NCBI GenBank assembly: GCA_964444625.1
Contig: CAYUHZ010000038.1
Location: 1 to 9,050 of the forward strand
Source of the DNA: CAYUHZ01 sp964444625
GTDB taxonomy: Bacteria > Patescibacteriota > Patescibacteriia > Patescibacteriales > GWC2-42-12
DNA length: 9,050 nt
Reading direction: 5' to 3'
The stretch's first letter is position 1; each line of letters begins with the position of its first letter. Shown here piece by piece: positions 1 through 5,825 of this stretch. A program made the translations under genes and the position numbers. The notes under the pieces were generated by a model. The model was not told the origin of the DNA. It ran no database searches and saw only the letters and a list, made by a program, of their open reading frames with translations.

Positions 1-8
1 TTCCTTTC

Positions 9-83
9 TGGTGCACTCGTGAGGAATCGAACCTCAATTGCAAGATCCGCAATCTTGCGTCCTATCCGTTGAACGACGAGTGC
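9..83 (-). tRNA. tRNA-Arg(GCG), CCA encoded
   Basis: On the minus strand the sequence folds as a complete cloverleaf of 72 nt plus an encoded CCA (9-11). The acceptor arms GCACTCG/CGAGTGC (77-83 with 13-19) pair perfectly. The D-arm is GTTC/GGAC, the anticodon stem CAAGA/TCTTG, and the T-arm TGAGG-TTCGATT-CCTCA. The loop TTGCGGA places anticodon GCG at 48-50, reading CGC and CGU (Arg). A20 in the D-loop and C35 agree with known Arg identity elements. Most bacteria read these codons with an ACG anticodon deaminated by TadA, so GCG is unusual. It lies downstream of the membrane protein gene on the same strand, separated by an AT-rich inverted repeat. Confidence 0.95.
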
Positions 84-96
84 AAAAAAATACAAA

Positions 97-170
97 ATCC
101 TAAATTCTAAATTATAAATTCCAAAAACTACAAAAAATTTATTTGGAAATTATAAACTAGAAATTAGGAT
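97..170. repeat. AT-rich long imperfect inverted repeat
   Basis: Two 29-base arms (97-125 and 142-170) are complementary at 25 of 29 positions around a 16-base loop, giving a long hairpin. The left arm shares an exact 16-mer (105-120, TTCTAAATTATAAATT) with 7718-7733, the start of the four-helix-bundle pseudogene. It also resembles the 21-bp inverted repeats around that gene, so this looks like a copy of the same dispersed family without the gene. On the minus strand the hairpin is followed by a T-rich run (84-96), so it could also end transcription of the gene at 191-691. Whether it is mobile or regulatory is not shown by the sequence. Confidence 0.75.
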
Positions 171-190
171 ATTTTAAAATAACTAAGATG

Positions 191-691
191 CTACAATTTA
201 AACATTCTGCCTAATGCTTCGGAAGTCGGCTGGTCAGTTCGCTCTAAATCTTCAGTCAGGTACCTTAACAGATTTTCCCGAATTGGCAAGGGATTGATAT
301 CAAGCAAAGGTATGGATAAACGTGGCTTTAAACGGTTTTTAAATTCAAAATATATATTCTTCACCCCTTGTTTCGGTTTATAAACCAGAGAAAAATCTTT
401 AATTTCATCATAATCATAAAACCTTCTCCCAACCAATAATCCTTCATTGGTAATGGAAAATCTCACTAACTCCGGCTGCCTGATGTCATTTAAAAAAATT
501 ACAATAGAGCCGACGAGAATAATAGCGGCAAAAAGAAAGTTAGATGTCCAAACGGCATAAAAAACCAGCAATAAAGCGGTCAAGGAGGCGCCGAAATACC
601 AATATTTCCCCCTGGCATGTTTTTCGTATTCCGGAACCTGCCAAGAAAATATTTCTTGACCATATTCATTTTTTTGCTCAAATTCTGGCAT
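191..691 (-). CDS. small membrane protein, 2 TM helices plus PH-like domain
   Basis: The gene encodes a 166-residue protein I cannot name. A polar N-terminus (1-30) is followed by two hydrophobic helices (about 31-49 and 52-68) joined by a very short turn. A cytosolic C-terminal part (about 75-145) contains alternating beta-type segments (VRFSITNEGLLVGRRFYDYDEI and onward) and an amphipathic helix. That layout of a two-helix hairpin followed by a PH-like fold recalls bacterial PH-domain membrane proteins of the YdbT/YcxB type, but this is inference from layout and not a motif match. The start ATG has no Shine-Dalgarno sequence. It appears to be a single gene with its own promoter (731-759), ending in TAG just before the AT-rich hairpin. 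Confidence 0.85.
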   Translation of the reverse strand: MPEFEQKNEYGQEIFSWQVPEYEKHARGKYWYFGASLTALLLVFYAVWTSNFLFAAIILVGSIVIFLNDIRQPELVRFSITNEGLLVGRRFYDYDEIKDFSLVYKPKQGVKNIYFEFKNRLKPRLSIPLLDINPLPIRENLLRYLTEDLERTDQPTSEALGRMFKL

Positions 692-730
692 GTTTTTAAA
701 TTGACAATCTTTGAATAATATTCTATATTT

Positions 731-759
731 ATTATAGTAAAAATTTAGTAATCAAGCAA
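731..759 (-). promoter_or_regulatory. sigma70-type promoter for the membrane protein gene
   Basis: On the minus strand, TTGCTT (754-759) and TATAAT (731-736) are separated by exactly 17 bases. The expected start site is near 724, leaving a leader of about 33 bases before the ATG at 691. The -10 box matches consensus and the -35 matches at four of six positions. Confidence 0.6.
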
Positions 760-804
760 TATGCCATTATTGCTTTTTATTTTTACAAGTATTGTTGCTA
801 TTTT

Positions 805-899
805 GGAGAGATGGCCGAGCGGCTGAAGGCAGCGGTTTGCTAAACCGTCGTAGGGGTATTTTGCTCTTACCGAGGGTTCGAATCCCTCTCTCTCCGCCA
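805..899 (+). tRNA. tRNA-Ser(GCT), CCA encoded
   Basis: This is a complete class II tRNA. The acceptor is GGAGAGA/TCTCTCC (805-811 with 889-895), the discriminator G896 and CCA 897-899. The D-stem is GCC/GGC. The anticodon stem GCGGT/ACCGT encloses loop TTGCTAA, with anticodon GCT at 839-841, reading AGC/AGU. A long variable arm and T-arm GAGGG-TTCGAAT-CCCTC follow. The long variable arm and G73 are typical of tRNA-Ser. Confidence 0.97.
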
Positions 900-918
900 T
901 TTTCATCTTGCGTAAAAC

Positions 919-943
919 ATTTTATTTTAAAAAATAAAATTTT
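919..943 (+). terminator. weak AT-only hairpin after tRNA-Ser(GCT)
   Basis: ATTTTATTTT (919-928) can pair with AAAATAAAAT (931-940), followed by only three T. The stem has no GC pairs and the T-run is short, so a terminator role is only possible. Such hairpins arise readily in AT-rich DNA. Confidence 0.25.
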
Positions 944-947
944 GATT

Positions 948-979
948 GAAGGGGTGTCACTAGCGGTTTTAAGGAGACA
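948..979 (+). pseudogene. orphan 5' half of a second tRNA-Ser
   Basis: The stretch starts with GAAGGGG (948-954), then TG, and a D-arm-like segment ending AGCGGTTTTAAGGAGACA (962-979). From 951 it matches the 5' part of the intact tRNA-Ser(TGA) (1004-1030) at about 24 of 27 positions with two one-base insertions. Similarity stops after the first bases of the anticodon stem. GAAGGGG is the exact reverse complement of CCCCTTC (1184-1190), just before G and CCA in the downstream orphan 3' half. The two pieces therefore look like the split halves of one tRNA-Ser gene. It may be a dead remnant or part of a split gene; sequence alone cannot decide. Confidence 0.7.
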
Positions 980-989
980 AATTAATATC

Positions 990-1097
990 ACAAACAAAGC
1001 GGAGGGATGTCTGAGCGGTTTAAGGAGGCAGTCTTGAAAACTGTTGACCATGAAAGTGGTCCGTGAGTTCGAATCTCACTCCCTCCGCTTTGTTTGT
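990..1097. repeat. 11-bp inverted repeat extending the tRNA-Ser(TGA) acceptor stem
   Basis: ACAAACAAAGC (990-1000) and GCTTTGTTTGT (1087-1097) are perfect reverse complements lying immediately outside the acceptor arms of the intact tRNA. The second arm includes the discriminator base G1087. Together with the acceptor they make an uninterrupted 18-bp stem (990-1007 with 1080-1097). The precursor RNA would present an unusually long acceptor-side helix to RNase P and RNase Z. The repeat may mark the ends of an inserted tRNA cassette. Confidence 0.8.
1001..1087 (+). tRNA. tRNA-Ser(TGA), CCA not encoded
   Basis: This is a complete class II cloverleaf. The acceptor GGAGGGA/TCCCTCC (1001-1007 with 1080-1086) is perfect and the discriminator is G1087. 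The anticodon stem GCAGT/ACTGT encloses loop CTTGAAA with anticodon TGA at 1035-1037, reading UCN codons. The long variable arm contains GGACCA-type pairing (GACC/GGTC), and the T-arm is GTGAG-TTCGAAT-CTCAC. The 3' end continues CTT, so CCA must be added enzymatically, unlike the other two tRNAs here. It lies between the two halves of another tRNA-Ser (948-979 and 1139-1194). Confidence 0.96.
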
Positions 1098-1185
1098 AAG
1101 AAATCTTGTCAGCCAGAGGCTGATCCGCCTTTGGCGGAAAAACTGTTGACCATGAAAGTGGTCCGTGAGTTCGAATCTCACTCCC
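1037..1185. repeat. 47-bp direct repeat of the tRNA-Ser 3' half
   Basis: Positions 1037-1083 are identical to 1139-1185 (offset 102). The repeat begins at the last anticodon base of the intact tRNA, runs through the variable and T arms, and ends inside the acceptor strand. A repeat that starts in the anticodon loop and runs to the 3' end is the form left by tyrosine-recombinase integration into tRNA genes. Only about 55 bases separate the copies and no integrase is present, so integration would have to be ancient or of a very small element. Confidence 0.85.
1110..1138. repeat. REP-like tandem double hairpin
   Basis: Two perfect short hairpins stand side by side with one base between them: CAGCC-AGA-GGCTG (1110-1122) and TCCGCC-TTT-GGCGGA (1124-1138). 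The sequence is much richer in GC than its surroundings. It abuts the orphan tRNA 3' half directly, so it marks the right border of the sequence separating the tRNA halves. A related GGCGGA palindrome is found at 4658-4686. Confidence 0.75.
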
Positions 1186-1194
1186 CCTTCGCCA
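1139..1194 (+). pseudogene. orphan 3' half of a tRNA-Ser, CCA encoded
   Basis: The fragment begins within the anticodon loop and contains the anticodon 3' strand ACTGT, the variable arm, and T-arm GTGAG-TTCGAAT-CTCAC (1165-1181). It then has CCCCTTC (1184-1190), G1191 and CCA (1192-1194). The first 47 bases equal the 3' part of the intact tRNA-Ser(TGA). The acceptor strand does not match that tRNA but pairs perfectly with GAAGGGG at 948-954. Two extra bases (1182-1183) lie between T-stem and acceptor compared with a normal tRNA. No 5' half adjoins it, as a REP-like hairpin occupies that place. It is not expected to be a functional tRNA unless the halves are joined. Confidence 0.75.
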
Positions 1195-1199
1195 ATAAA

Positions 1200-1225
1200 A
1201 ATAATCCTAACAGGGATTATTTTTT
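1200..1225. terminator. bidirectional terminator between tRNA locus and comF
   Basis: AATAATCC (1200-1207) pairs with GGATTATT (1214-1221) around a six-base loop. It is followed by a T-run on the plus strand and, in reverse, by TTTTATT on the minus strand. It can serve both the tRNA-Ser transcript (+) and the operon ending with comF (-), whose stop codon overlaps its right edge at 1224-1226. Confidence 0.7.
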
Positions 1226-2036
1226 AATTTCTCGCCAGCGCCAACCCCCACACCTCGCCTGCTCCTGCCGTCTTCAGGGCTTTGGCACACTCATTCAAGG
1301 TAGCGCCGGTAGTCACCACATCGTCTATTAAAATCACATTTCTCCCGTCAAGCTGCCTCCCATGCCAGTCAAAGCAGCCAAGCAAGTTGACCCGTCTTTC
1401 TTTAGCTTTTAATTTTGCTTGAGCCGGTCGATGCATAAGCCTAACCAATTGATCGGTTGATAAGTCCAAAGAAAAATTTTTGGCTATTTCTCTGGCTAAC
1501 AATTCGGCTTGGTTAAAACCACGCCAACGGAACTTTCTTTCTGACAATGGAACAGGCACTAACAAGTTATCATGAAACGATAAAATTGTTTGCGGTGAAT
1601 TTAACTGCGTTAACAATTCATGTTTTTTTAACCCTTCTTCTGAAACAGTACGATCAAGTCTTTGTTGGTTTAACAAATTTAATAAATAGACTGATAAAAA
1701 CTTACCTAATATTAAAGATAAATCTTTAATAAAACTGTATTTATATTTCTCGATTAAATGGGACAACAACTGATCTTCATAGTGACCGGCAATCCAAACA
1801 CCGGACAAAGAATACGCCTGTTGACACTTGTCGCAAAATCCACCAGATCGATTTGCCTGTCGGCATTCAAGGCAATGGTTTTCTGTGCGAAAAATTAATT
1901 TTTTAAAGCAACTGTCGCACAACCACTCCCCGGCTTGACCGCAGCCGAAACACTCAATGGGGAAAACCGAATCTAAAAAAGATAACCATGTTTTCTTGGT
2001 TATCATTTTGATAATTGTGGCAAATTTTATTGACAT
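1224..2036 (-). CDS. comF: ComF family phosphoribosyltransferase-fold competence protein
   Basis: ComF proteins are cytosolic and needed for natural transformation in several bacteria, where they are thought to act on incoming single-stranded DNA. This 270-residue protein has eight cysteines in four pairs (29/32, 40/43, 55/58, 68/71), the zinc-finger region of the family. It also has the conserved PVPLSERKFRWRGFNQAELL block (161-180) and the type I PRTase PRPP loop VILIDDVVTTGAT (234-246). Residues about 120-155 form a linker longer than in typical ComF proteins of 220-240 residues. The start is uncertain: Met1 (2036) or Met11 (2006), and neither has a Shine-Dalgarno sequence. It follows the upstream gene by 27 bases and is the last gene of the secretion operon, ending in the shared terminator. 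Confidence 0.93.
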   Translation of the reverse strand: MSIKFATIIKMITKKTWLSFLDSVFPIECFGCGQAGEWLCDSCFKKLIFRTENHCLECRQANRSGGFCDKCQQAYSLSGVWIAGHYEDQLLSHLIEKYKYSFIKDLSLILGKFLSVYLLNLLNQQRLDRTVSEEGLKKHELLTQLNSPQTILSFHDNLLVPVPLSERKFRWRGFNQAELLAREIAKNFSLDLSTDQLVRLMHRPAQAKLKAKERRVNLLGCFDWHGRQLDGRNVILIDDVVTTGATLNECAKALKTAGAGEVWGLALARN

Positions 2037-2063
2037 TTATTTGACTCGCTAATCAAGGGATTA

Positions 2064-2684
2064 TTACTTGTCCTTCCAGGATGCCTTGCCCACTTTCCAT
2101 GCCGTCCCTTGTTTTACCAATTCCAGAGTTATGTCTTGATAAAAAACATCGCTATTGCTATTTGAACCGAAAGATTCGCGGCGTTGAGTTTTTACTAAAA
2201 TCTTAGCTTCGCCCAAAGCTTCGTCATAAGACAATATTTCCTTGATTATCGCCTTGGTAGTGATGCCGTAATAAAGGTTGGGGTCGCTTTTTTTGCTTCG
2301 CTGTTCAATCAAATATTCATCAGCCCAAACTTGCATCTCTTTGGTCATAAAAATTTTTAAATCAACTATATTGCCGTAATCCGAATGGCTGGAAAAACTG
2401 CCCAATCTTTCAACGAAAGCTCCGGAAAATCTTTTTATATCATCCAGTTTCAATTTTTCCTGATTCTGCTCGCCCGAATGAACAGGCAGTTCAACTTTAA
2501 CAGTGGGGATTACTACCTGTTGCGATTGATCCGCGACCGGCAGGCCGGTTGATGTTTGGTTTTCAACGACTGATGATTTATCCGTCGGAACGTTAAAATC
2601 GTGGAAAAAAATCACATAAATAATTCCGATCATTGCAATCAGGCCGAATAATATTATTATAATAGCGAATTTTTTTCTCTCCAT
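2064..2684 (-). CDS. membrane-anchored protein, possible NTF2/VirB8-like domain
   Basis: The 206-residue protein has a lysine-rich N-terminus (MERKK) and one hydrophobic helix (about 6-27), consistent with a bitopic protein whose bulk lies outside the membrane. A low-complexity linker rich in Ser, Thr, Gln and Val (30-75) leads to a folded part (about 80-206). That part has a long helix, then beta-strand-like segments, ending in WKVGKASWKDK. The end resembles NTF2-like domains, including the VirB8/TcpC type in secretion systems, but I see no diagnostic motif. It starts 10 bases after virB4, so it is probably co-transcribed and could be the extracytoplasmic scaffold of that machine. No cysteine lipobox is present. 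Confidence 0.85.
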   Translation of the reverse strand: MERKKFAIIIILFGLIAMIGIIYVIFFHDFNVPTDKSSVVENQTSTGLPVADQSQQVVIPTVKVELPVHSGEQNQEKLKLDDIKRFSGAFVERLGSFSSHSDYGNIVDLKIFMTKEMQVWADEYLIEQRSKKSDPNLYYGITTKAIIKEILSYDEALGEAKILVKTQRRESFGSNSNSDVFYQDITLELVKQGTAWKVGKASWKDK

Positions 2685-2694
2685 ATAATATTGC

Positions 2695-4626
2695 TTAAAT
2701 ATCTAAATCTGCCAACTGTTCGTTTTTTTTCGGCAGAGCCCCCTCGCCTCCCATACTGGCGGCGAATTGCCTTTTGGCCTCTTCTATTTCCAGCAGTTGG
2801 CGCGGATCTGAGGTGATTAATTGATCCTCGGCGTATGAAGCGACGACTTTGATAGCGGCGTGCTTGTTGCCGGCAAAGAATATTCCTTCGCCCACTCCGC
2901 ACTCCAGCAGCAGATATTTTTCGCCATCAGTCAGAACAAAAGTCTTTTGCAATAAATCAATCGCCGCTGGCGATTGTTTCAATAATAATTGCAAAGAAGA
3001 ATTGGTCACAATCGCCTGACCATAAGGTGAAGTCAAAAAATCATTTACGTCCTGGGTGATAGTAGTAACGCCAAGGTAGTATTTGCGGCAACGTTTAACC
3101 AAAGCGTACACAAATTTTGCGCTGTCTTCATGTTGCATCAGCCACCAAGCTTCGTCAATCACCAAAATGCGTTTTTTCATCTCGCTTCTAACGATATTCC
3201 AAATATAATTCACGATGGTATAGATTGCTATGGGGCGCAACTCATCTTCCAAGTCTCTGACGGAAAAACAAACCAATTGGTTATCAATTTTGACATTAGT
3301 GGGATTGTTTAGCAAACCGGCGAAAGTTCCTTGGGTATACTTGCGCAAACGTAACGACAAATTAGCGCCACCATCCATTCCTTCCAAGATATCCTGAAAG
3401 TCCTGCATGATCGGCACTTCAACTCTGGATAAATCGCAATCCGGAGTAATATCCTTCTTGGCATAGGTTTCCAACAGTGCTCGATCCACGATTGAATCTT
3501 CTTCATTAGTTAAATTGCCCAGCATTAACCGAACCAAGCCCTTGGCGGTAATCACGGCGCTTCGAATAATATCTTCCGGCTTGGAGTCTCCGCCAATACC
3601 GCGGGGCAAATCAAAAGGGTTGATTTTATTTTCACTAGCCAATGAAATATTGATATAGGTTCCTCCCACCGCGTCAGACAGATGCTTATATTCATATTCG
3701 GGATCGATGATTATCACATCTGTTCCCATCATCAAACTGCGCAAAACCTCCAACTTGATGGCATAGCTTTTTCCGGCGCCCGAGGTGGCAAAAACCACCG
3801 TATTGGCATTTTGCAAACTGAAACGATCAAATAGAATCAAGCTGTTATTGTGGCGATTGATACCGTATAGGATGCCGTTATCGCTGGTCAATTCGCTGGA
3901 AATAAAAGGGAAAGAAGAAGCAACCGGCGATGAATTCATGTTATAAACGATAAACAACTCATCATTGCACAGGGGCAGGGTTGAGTTGAAGCCCTGTTCC
4001 GACTGATAATATCCGCGTTTGGAGTAAATCAATCGCGATCCGAAAATGTTCTCCACTTCTTCAGATAATGAATCAAGTTCTTGTTTGCTGTCGCTATAAA
4101 GCGTGACATAGAGCGCGAATTGAAAAAACTTCTCGATTCCCTGAGTAAGGGCGTCTCGCAAAGCCTCAACGTCTCGCAAAGCAGTTTCGCGCAAAGGATC
4201 GCGAGCCGCGCCTTTTTCGGCGTCGCCAATGATTTGCGCCTCCAGTGTTCCAACCTTTTTCTTCAGTTGGTCCAACACGATTGCGCTTTTAACCGGATAA
4301 AAAAACATCGCTATGTCAAAAGTGGAGTTTAAATTAATAATCGGGGCAAACCAGCCAACGCTGATATAACGAGGATAACCGACAATAAAAATAGTTCGCG
4401 CGTATTTATCGCCCAAACGCATAAAATCGGTATTAATTTCCATGCTGGACGGAGCGATCAAATCAAGAATTGATACCGATCCTCGGCGATAAGCTATTTC
4501 TTCGGCTACCAGTTCCTGAGACAAGCGAACGTCTTGTTCAGTTTTTTTAGCCTGCTCTTTAACGGCTTGCTCGCTCTGGCGCAAGTCGCGCTCATCTTTT
4601 TTTTGTATCTGGCCTGGGTTAAACAT
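2695..4626 (-). CDS. virB4: VirB4/TraC family type IV secretion ATPase
   Basis: VirB4 ATPases power assembly and substrate transfer in type IV secretion and conjugation systems at the inner face of the membrane. This 643-residue protein has a charged helical N-terminus (1-45) and a segment typical of the VirB4 N-terminal region (STFDIAMFFYP, 101-111). A P-loop ATPase domain follows with Walker A ATSGAGKS (280-287), IIIDPEYEY (305-313), Walker B ILVIDEAWWLM (487-497) and the sensor segment TTITQDV (521-527). All key residues are present, so it should be active. The first part of a normal VirB4 is encoded separately by the gene just upstream, ending 6 bases before this ATG. The C-terminal tail (600-643) is variable. 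No Shine-Dalgarno sequence is visible. Confidence 0.95.
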   Translation of the reverse strand: MFNPGQIQKKDERDLRQSEQAVKEQAKKTEQDVRLSQELVAEEIAYRRGSVSILDLIAPSSMEINTDFMRLGDKYARTIFIVGYPRYISVGWFAPIINLNSTFDIAMFFYPVKSAIVLDQLKKKVGTLEAQIIGDAEKGAARDPLRETALRDVEALRDALTQGIEKFFQFALYVTLYSDSKQELDSLSEEVENIFGSRLIYSKRGYYQSEQGFNSTLPLCNDELFIVYNMNSSPVASSFPFISSELTSDNGILYGINRHNNSLILFDRFSLQNANTVVFATSGAGKSYAIKLEVLRSLMMGTDVIIIDPEYEYKHLSDAVGGTYINISLASENKINPFDLPRGIGGDSKPEDIIRSAVITAKGLVRLMLGNLTNEEDSIVDRALLETYAKKDITPDCDLSRVEVPIMQDFQDILEGMDGGANLSLRLRKYTQGTFAGLLNNPTNVKIDNQLVCFSVRDLEDELRPIAIYTIVNYIWNIVRSEMKKRILVIDEAWWLMQHEDSAKFVYALVKRCRKYYLGVTTITQDVNDFLTSPYGQAIVTNSSLQLLLKQSPAAIDLLQKTFVLTDGEKYLLLECGVGEGIFFAGNKHAAIKVVASYAEDQLITSDPRQLLEIEEAKRQFAASMGGEGALPKKNEQLADLDI

Positions 4627-4632
4627 AAATAA

Positions 4633-5313
4633 TTATTCCGTTATTCTTAAATCTTTAACCTCCGCCATTTTTTGGCTGGCGGAGGTGGTTGGATTGTAAG
4701 CATTATAAAACAACTCTATCAAGCTCTGGGTGTCTAGTTGCGCCGTATTCAACCCCATGGAAGATAAGCCTCTGATAATCAGATCAATTCTCTTGTCAAG
4801 CTCCGCTCGGTGCCTCAAAAAACGCTCTTCTTTAATTCTGATCAGGCCGACTGGCTTAAACGCTTCAGTCAGCCTGGCTATAAAGCTTTTTTGCTTATCA
4901 GACAGGGGATTATAAGGCACGATAACAAAAAATTTCTTGTTCATGATTTTGCCCAAAGATATAAGCTCCTGAATATATTGCAAGTATTCGGAAGTCTGCA
5001 TTTTTAACAATTCATTGGTTTGCTCCTTTTCTTTCTGGCGCAAAGCCTCAATATATTTCTCAATATTCAATTCGCGCGATTGAATAACTATTTGCAGAGG
5101 AAAATCAAAATTATTTAAAAAACTGACATAAGCGGCGATAATGGCATTTTGTTCATCTTCGCTTTTTAAGGCAAAATTTAAACTGGACACCATCAACACT
5201 GCACGCAACGTTCCGTCTCTCATAATCACTGTGTCGCCCTTGATTTCAGCGATATCCAAATATTGTTGGGTGGAATTATTTATTTTATTTTTGACCAATT
5301 TATTTGATGCCAT
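4633..5313 (-). CDS. TraC-like domain protein (separate VirB4 N-terminal part)
   Basis: The 226-residue protein resembles the first domain of VirB4/TraC ATPases: an acidic beta segment (DIAEIKGDTVIMRDGTLRAV, 21-40), SSLNFALKSEDEQNAI (43-58), then SFLNNFDFPLQIVIQSR (64-80) and a helical region. It has no Walker motifs. In Patescibacteria a protein of this kind commonly sits between PrgI and the ATPase, so the split is expected for the group and not a frameshift. By inference it joins the ATPase in one complex. It begins 9 bases after prgI and ends 6 bases before virB4. Its C-terminal coding region (residues about 210-219) contains a perfect 10-bp hairpin of REP-like sequence. Confidence 0.85.
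   Translation of the reverse strand: MASNKLVKNKINNSTQQYLDIAEIKGDTVIMRDGTLRAVLMVSSLNFALKSEDEQNAIIAAYVSFLNNFDFPLQIVIQSRELNIEKYIEALRQKEKEQTNELLKMQTSEYLQYIQELISLGKIMNKKFFVIVPYNPLSDKQKSFIARLTEAFKPVGLIRIKEERFLRHRAELDKRIDLIIRGLSSMGLNTAQLDTQSLIELFYNAYNPTTSASQKMAEVKDLRITE
4658..4686. repeat. GC-rich hairpin inside the TraC-like gene
   Basis: ACCTCCGCCA (4658-4667) and TGGCGGAGGT (4677-4686) are perfect complements around a 9-base loop, in coding sequence near the 3' end of the TraC-like gene and 32 bases before the virB4 start codon. The TCCGCC/GGCGGA core is shared with 1124-1138. No T-run follows on the coding strand, so it is not an intrinsic terminator. It could shape translation or stability at the gene junction. 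Confidence 0.65.
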
Positions 5314-5322
5314 GTTTTGTGA

Positions 5323-5793
5323 TTAACTTATAAAACTATCGTTTAAACCTGTCTTTGAACGGTTGCCGCCCTTTTCCCCGCCATAGCCGCCACCAGTGTC
5401 AACCACCAAGGACAACTCTGTCAAACGGGAACTGCTGATCTTTTCGGCTTTGGGGGCGTATTTACGGCCGAAATCTTCAATCGGGATCTCAATATTTATT
5501 TCAAATTGCCTCAGTTGATTGTTCCAAACGCGAAATTTGCTTTTTTTTAATGTTTGGATTAAATTCAAAACGAAAAAATGAAAAGGCCTGCCATTAACTT
5601 TAGCAAAAGCAAAAGTGCCAAAAACAACAAAAGTGATAACACTTAAGGTGGCGAATAATGAAATATCAAAAATTCTATAAAAAATCGCCATCAACAAAAA
5701 AGCCGCCAGCATTATAACAAACTGTCTAGCAGTTATCGATCCGATAATCTTATCTTCTACATCGATAAATTGTGGCACGGTAAATTGTTGCAT
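5323..5793 (-). CDS. prgI: PrgI family membrane protein
   Basis: PrgI-family proteins are small inner-membrane subunits of Gram-positive and CPR type IV secretion systems, usually encoded directly before VirB4. The 156-residue protein starts with the family pattern MQQFTVPQFIDVEDKIIG and TARQF (21-25). Two transmembrane helices follow (about 24-40 and 45-64), then KVNGRPFHFF (65-74) and a basic region LNLIQTLKKSKFRVW (76-90) typical of the family end. The tail (105-156) is polar with a glycine-rich stretch (134-143). The next gene starts 9 bases downstream and the previous gene ends 32 bases upstream, supporting an operon. No Shine-Dalgarno sequence is visible. Confidence 0.92.
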   Translation of the reverse strand: MQQFTVPQFIDVEDKIIGSITARQFVIMLAAFLLMAIFYRIFDISLFATLSVITFVVFGTFAFAKVNGRPFHFFVLNLIQTLKKSKFRVWNNQLRQFEINIEIPIEDFGRKYAPKAEKISSSRLTELSLVVDTGGGYGGEKGGNRSKTGLNDSFIS

Positions 5794-5825
5794 ATCAAAA
5801 AGTTAATAAATCATTAAAGTAAAAT

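Noticed and set aside
948..1194. Group I intron in a tRNA anticodon loop
   Set aside because: The separating sequence is about 157 bases and mostly a complete tRNA; no intron core (P3-P8 pairing) is visible and there is no room for one.
767..1331. Open frames on both strands across the tRNA region (767-1051 minus, 792-1037 plus, 1044-1331 plus)
   Set aside because: They run through tRNA genes and their duplicated parts; the translated repeats (for example MTMKVVREFESHS-like segments) are tRNA sequence, not protein.
2657..2902. Minus-strand open frame of 81 codons overlapping the virB4 3' end
   Set aside because: Arg/Gly-rich composition and overlap with a clear ATPase frame mark it as a shadow.
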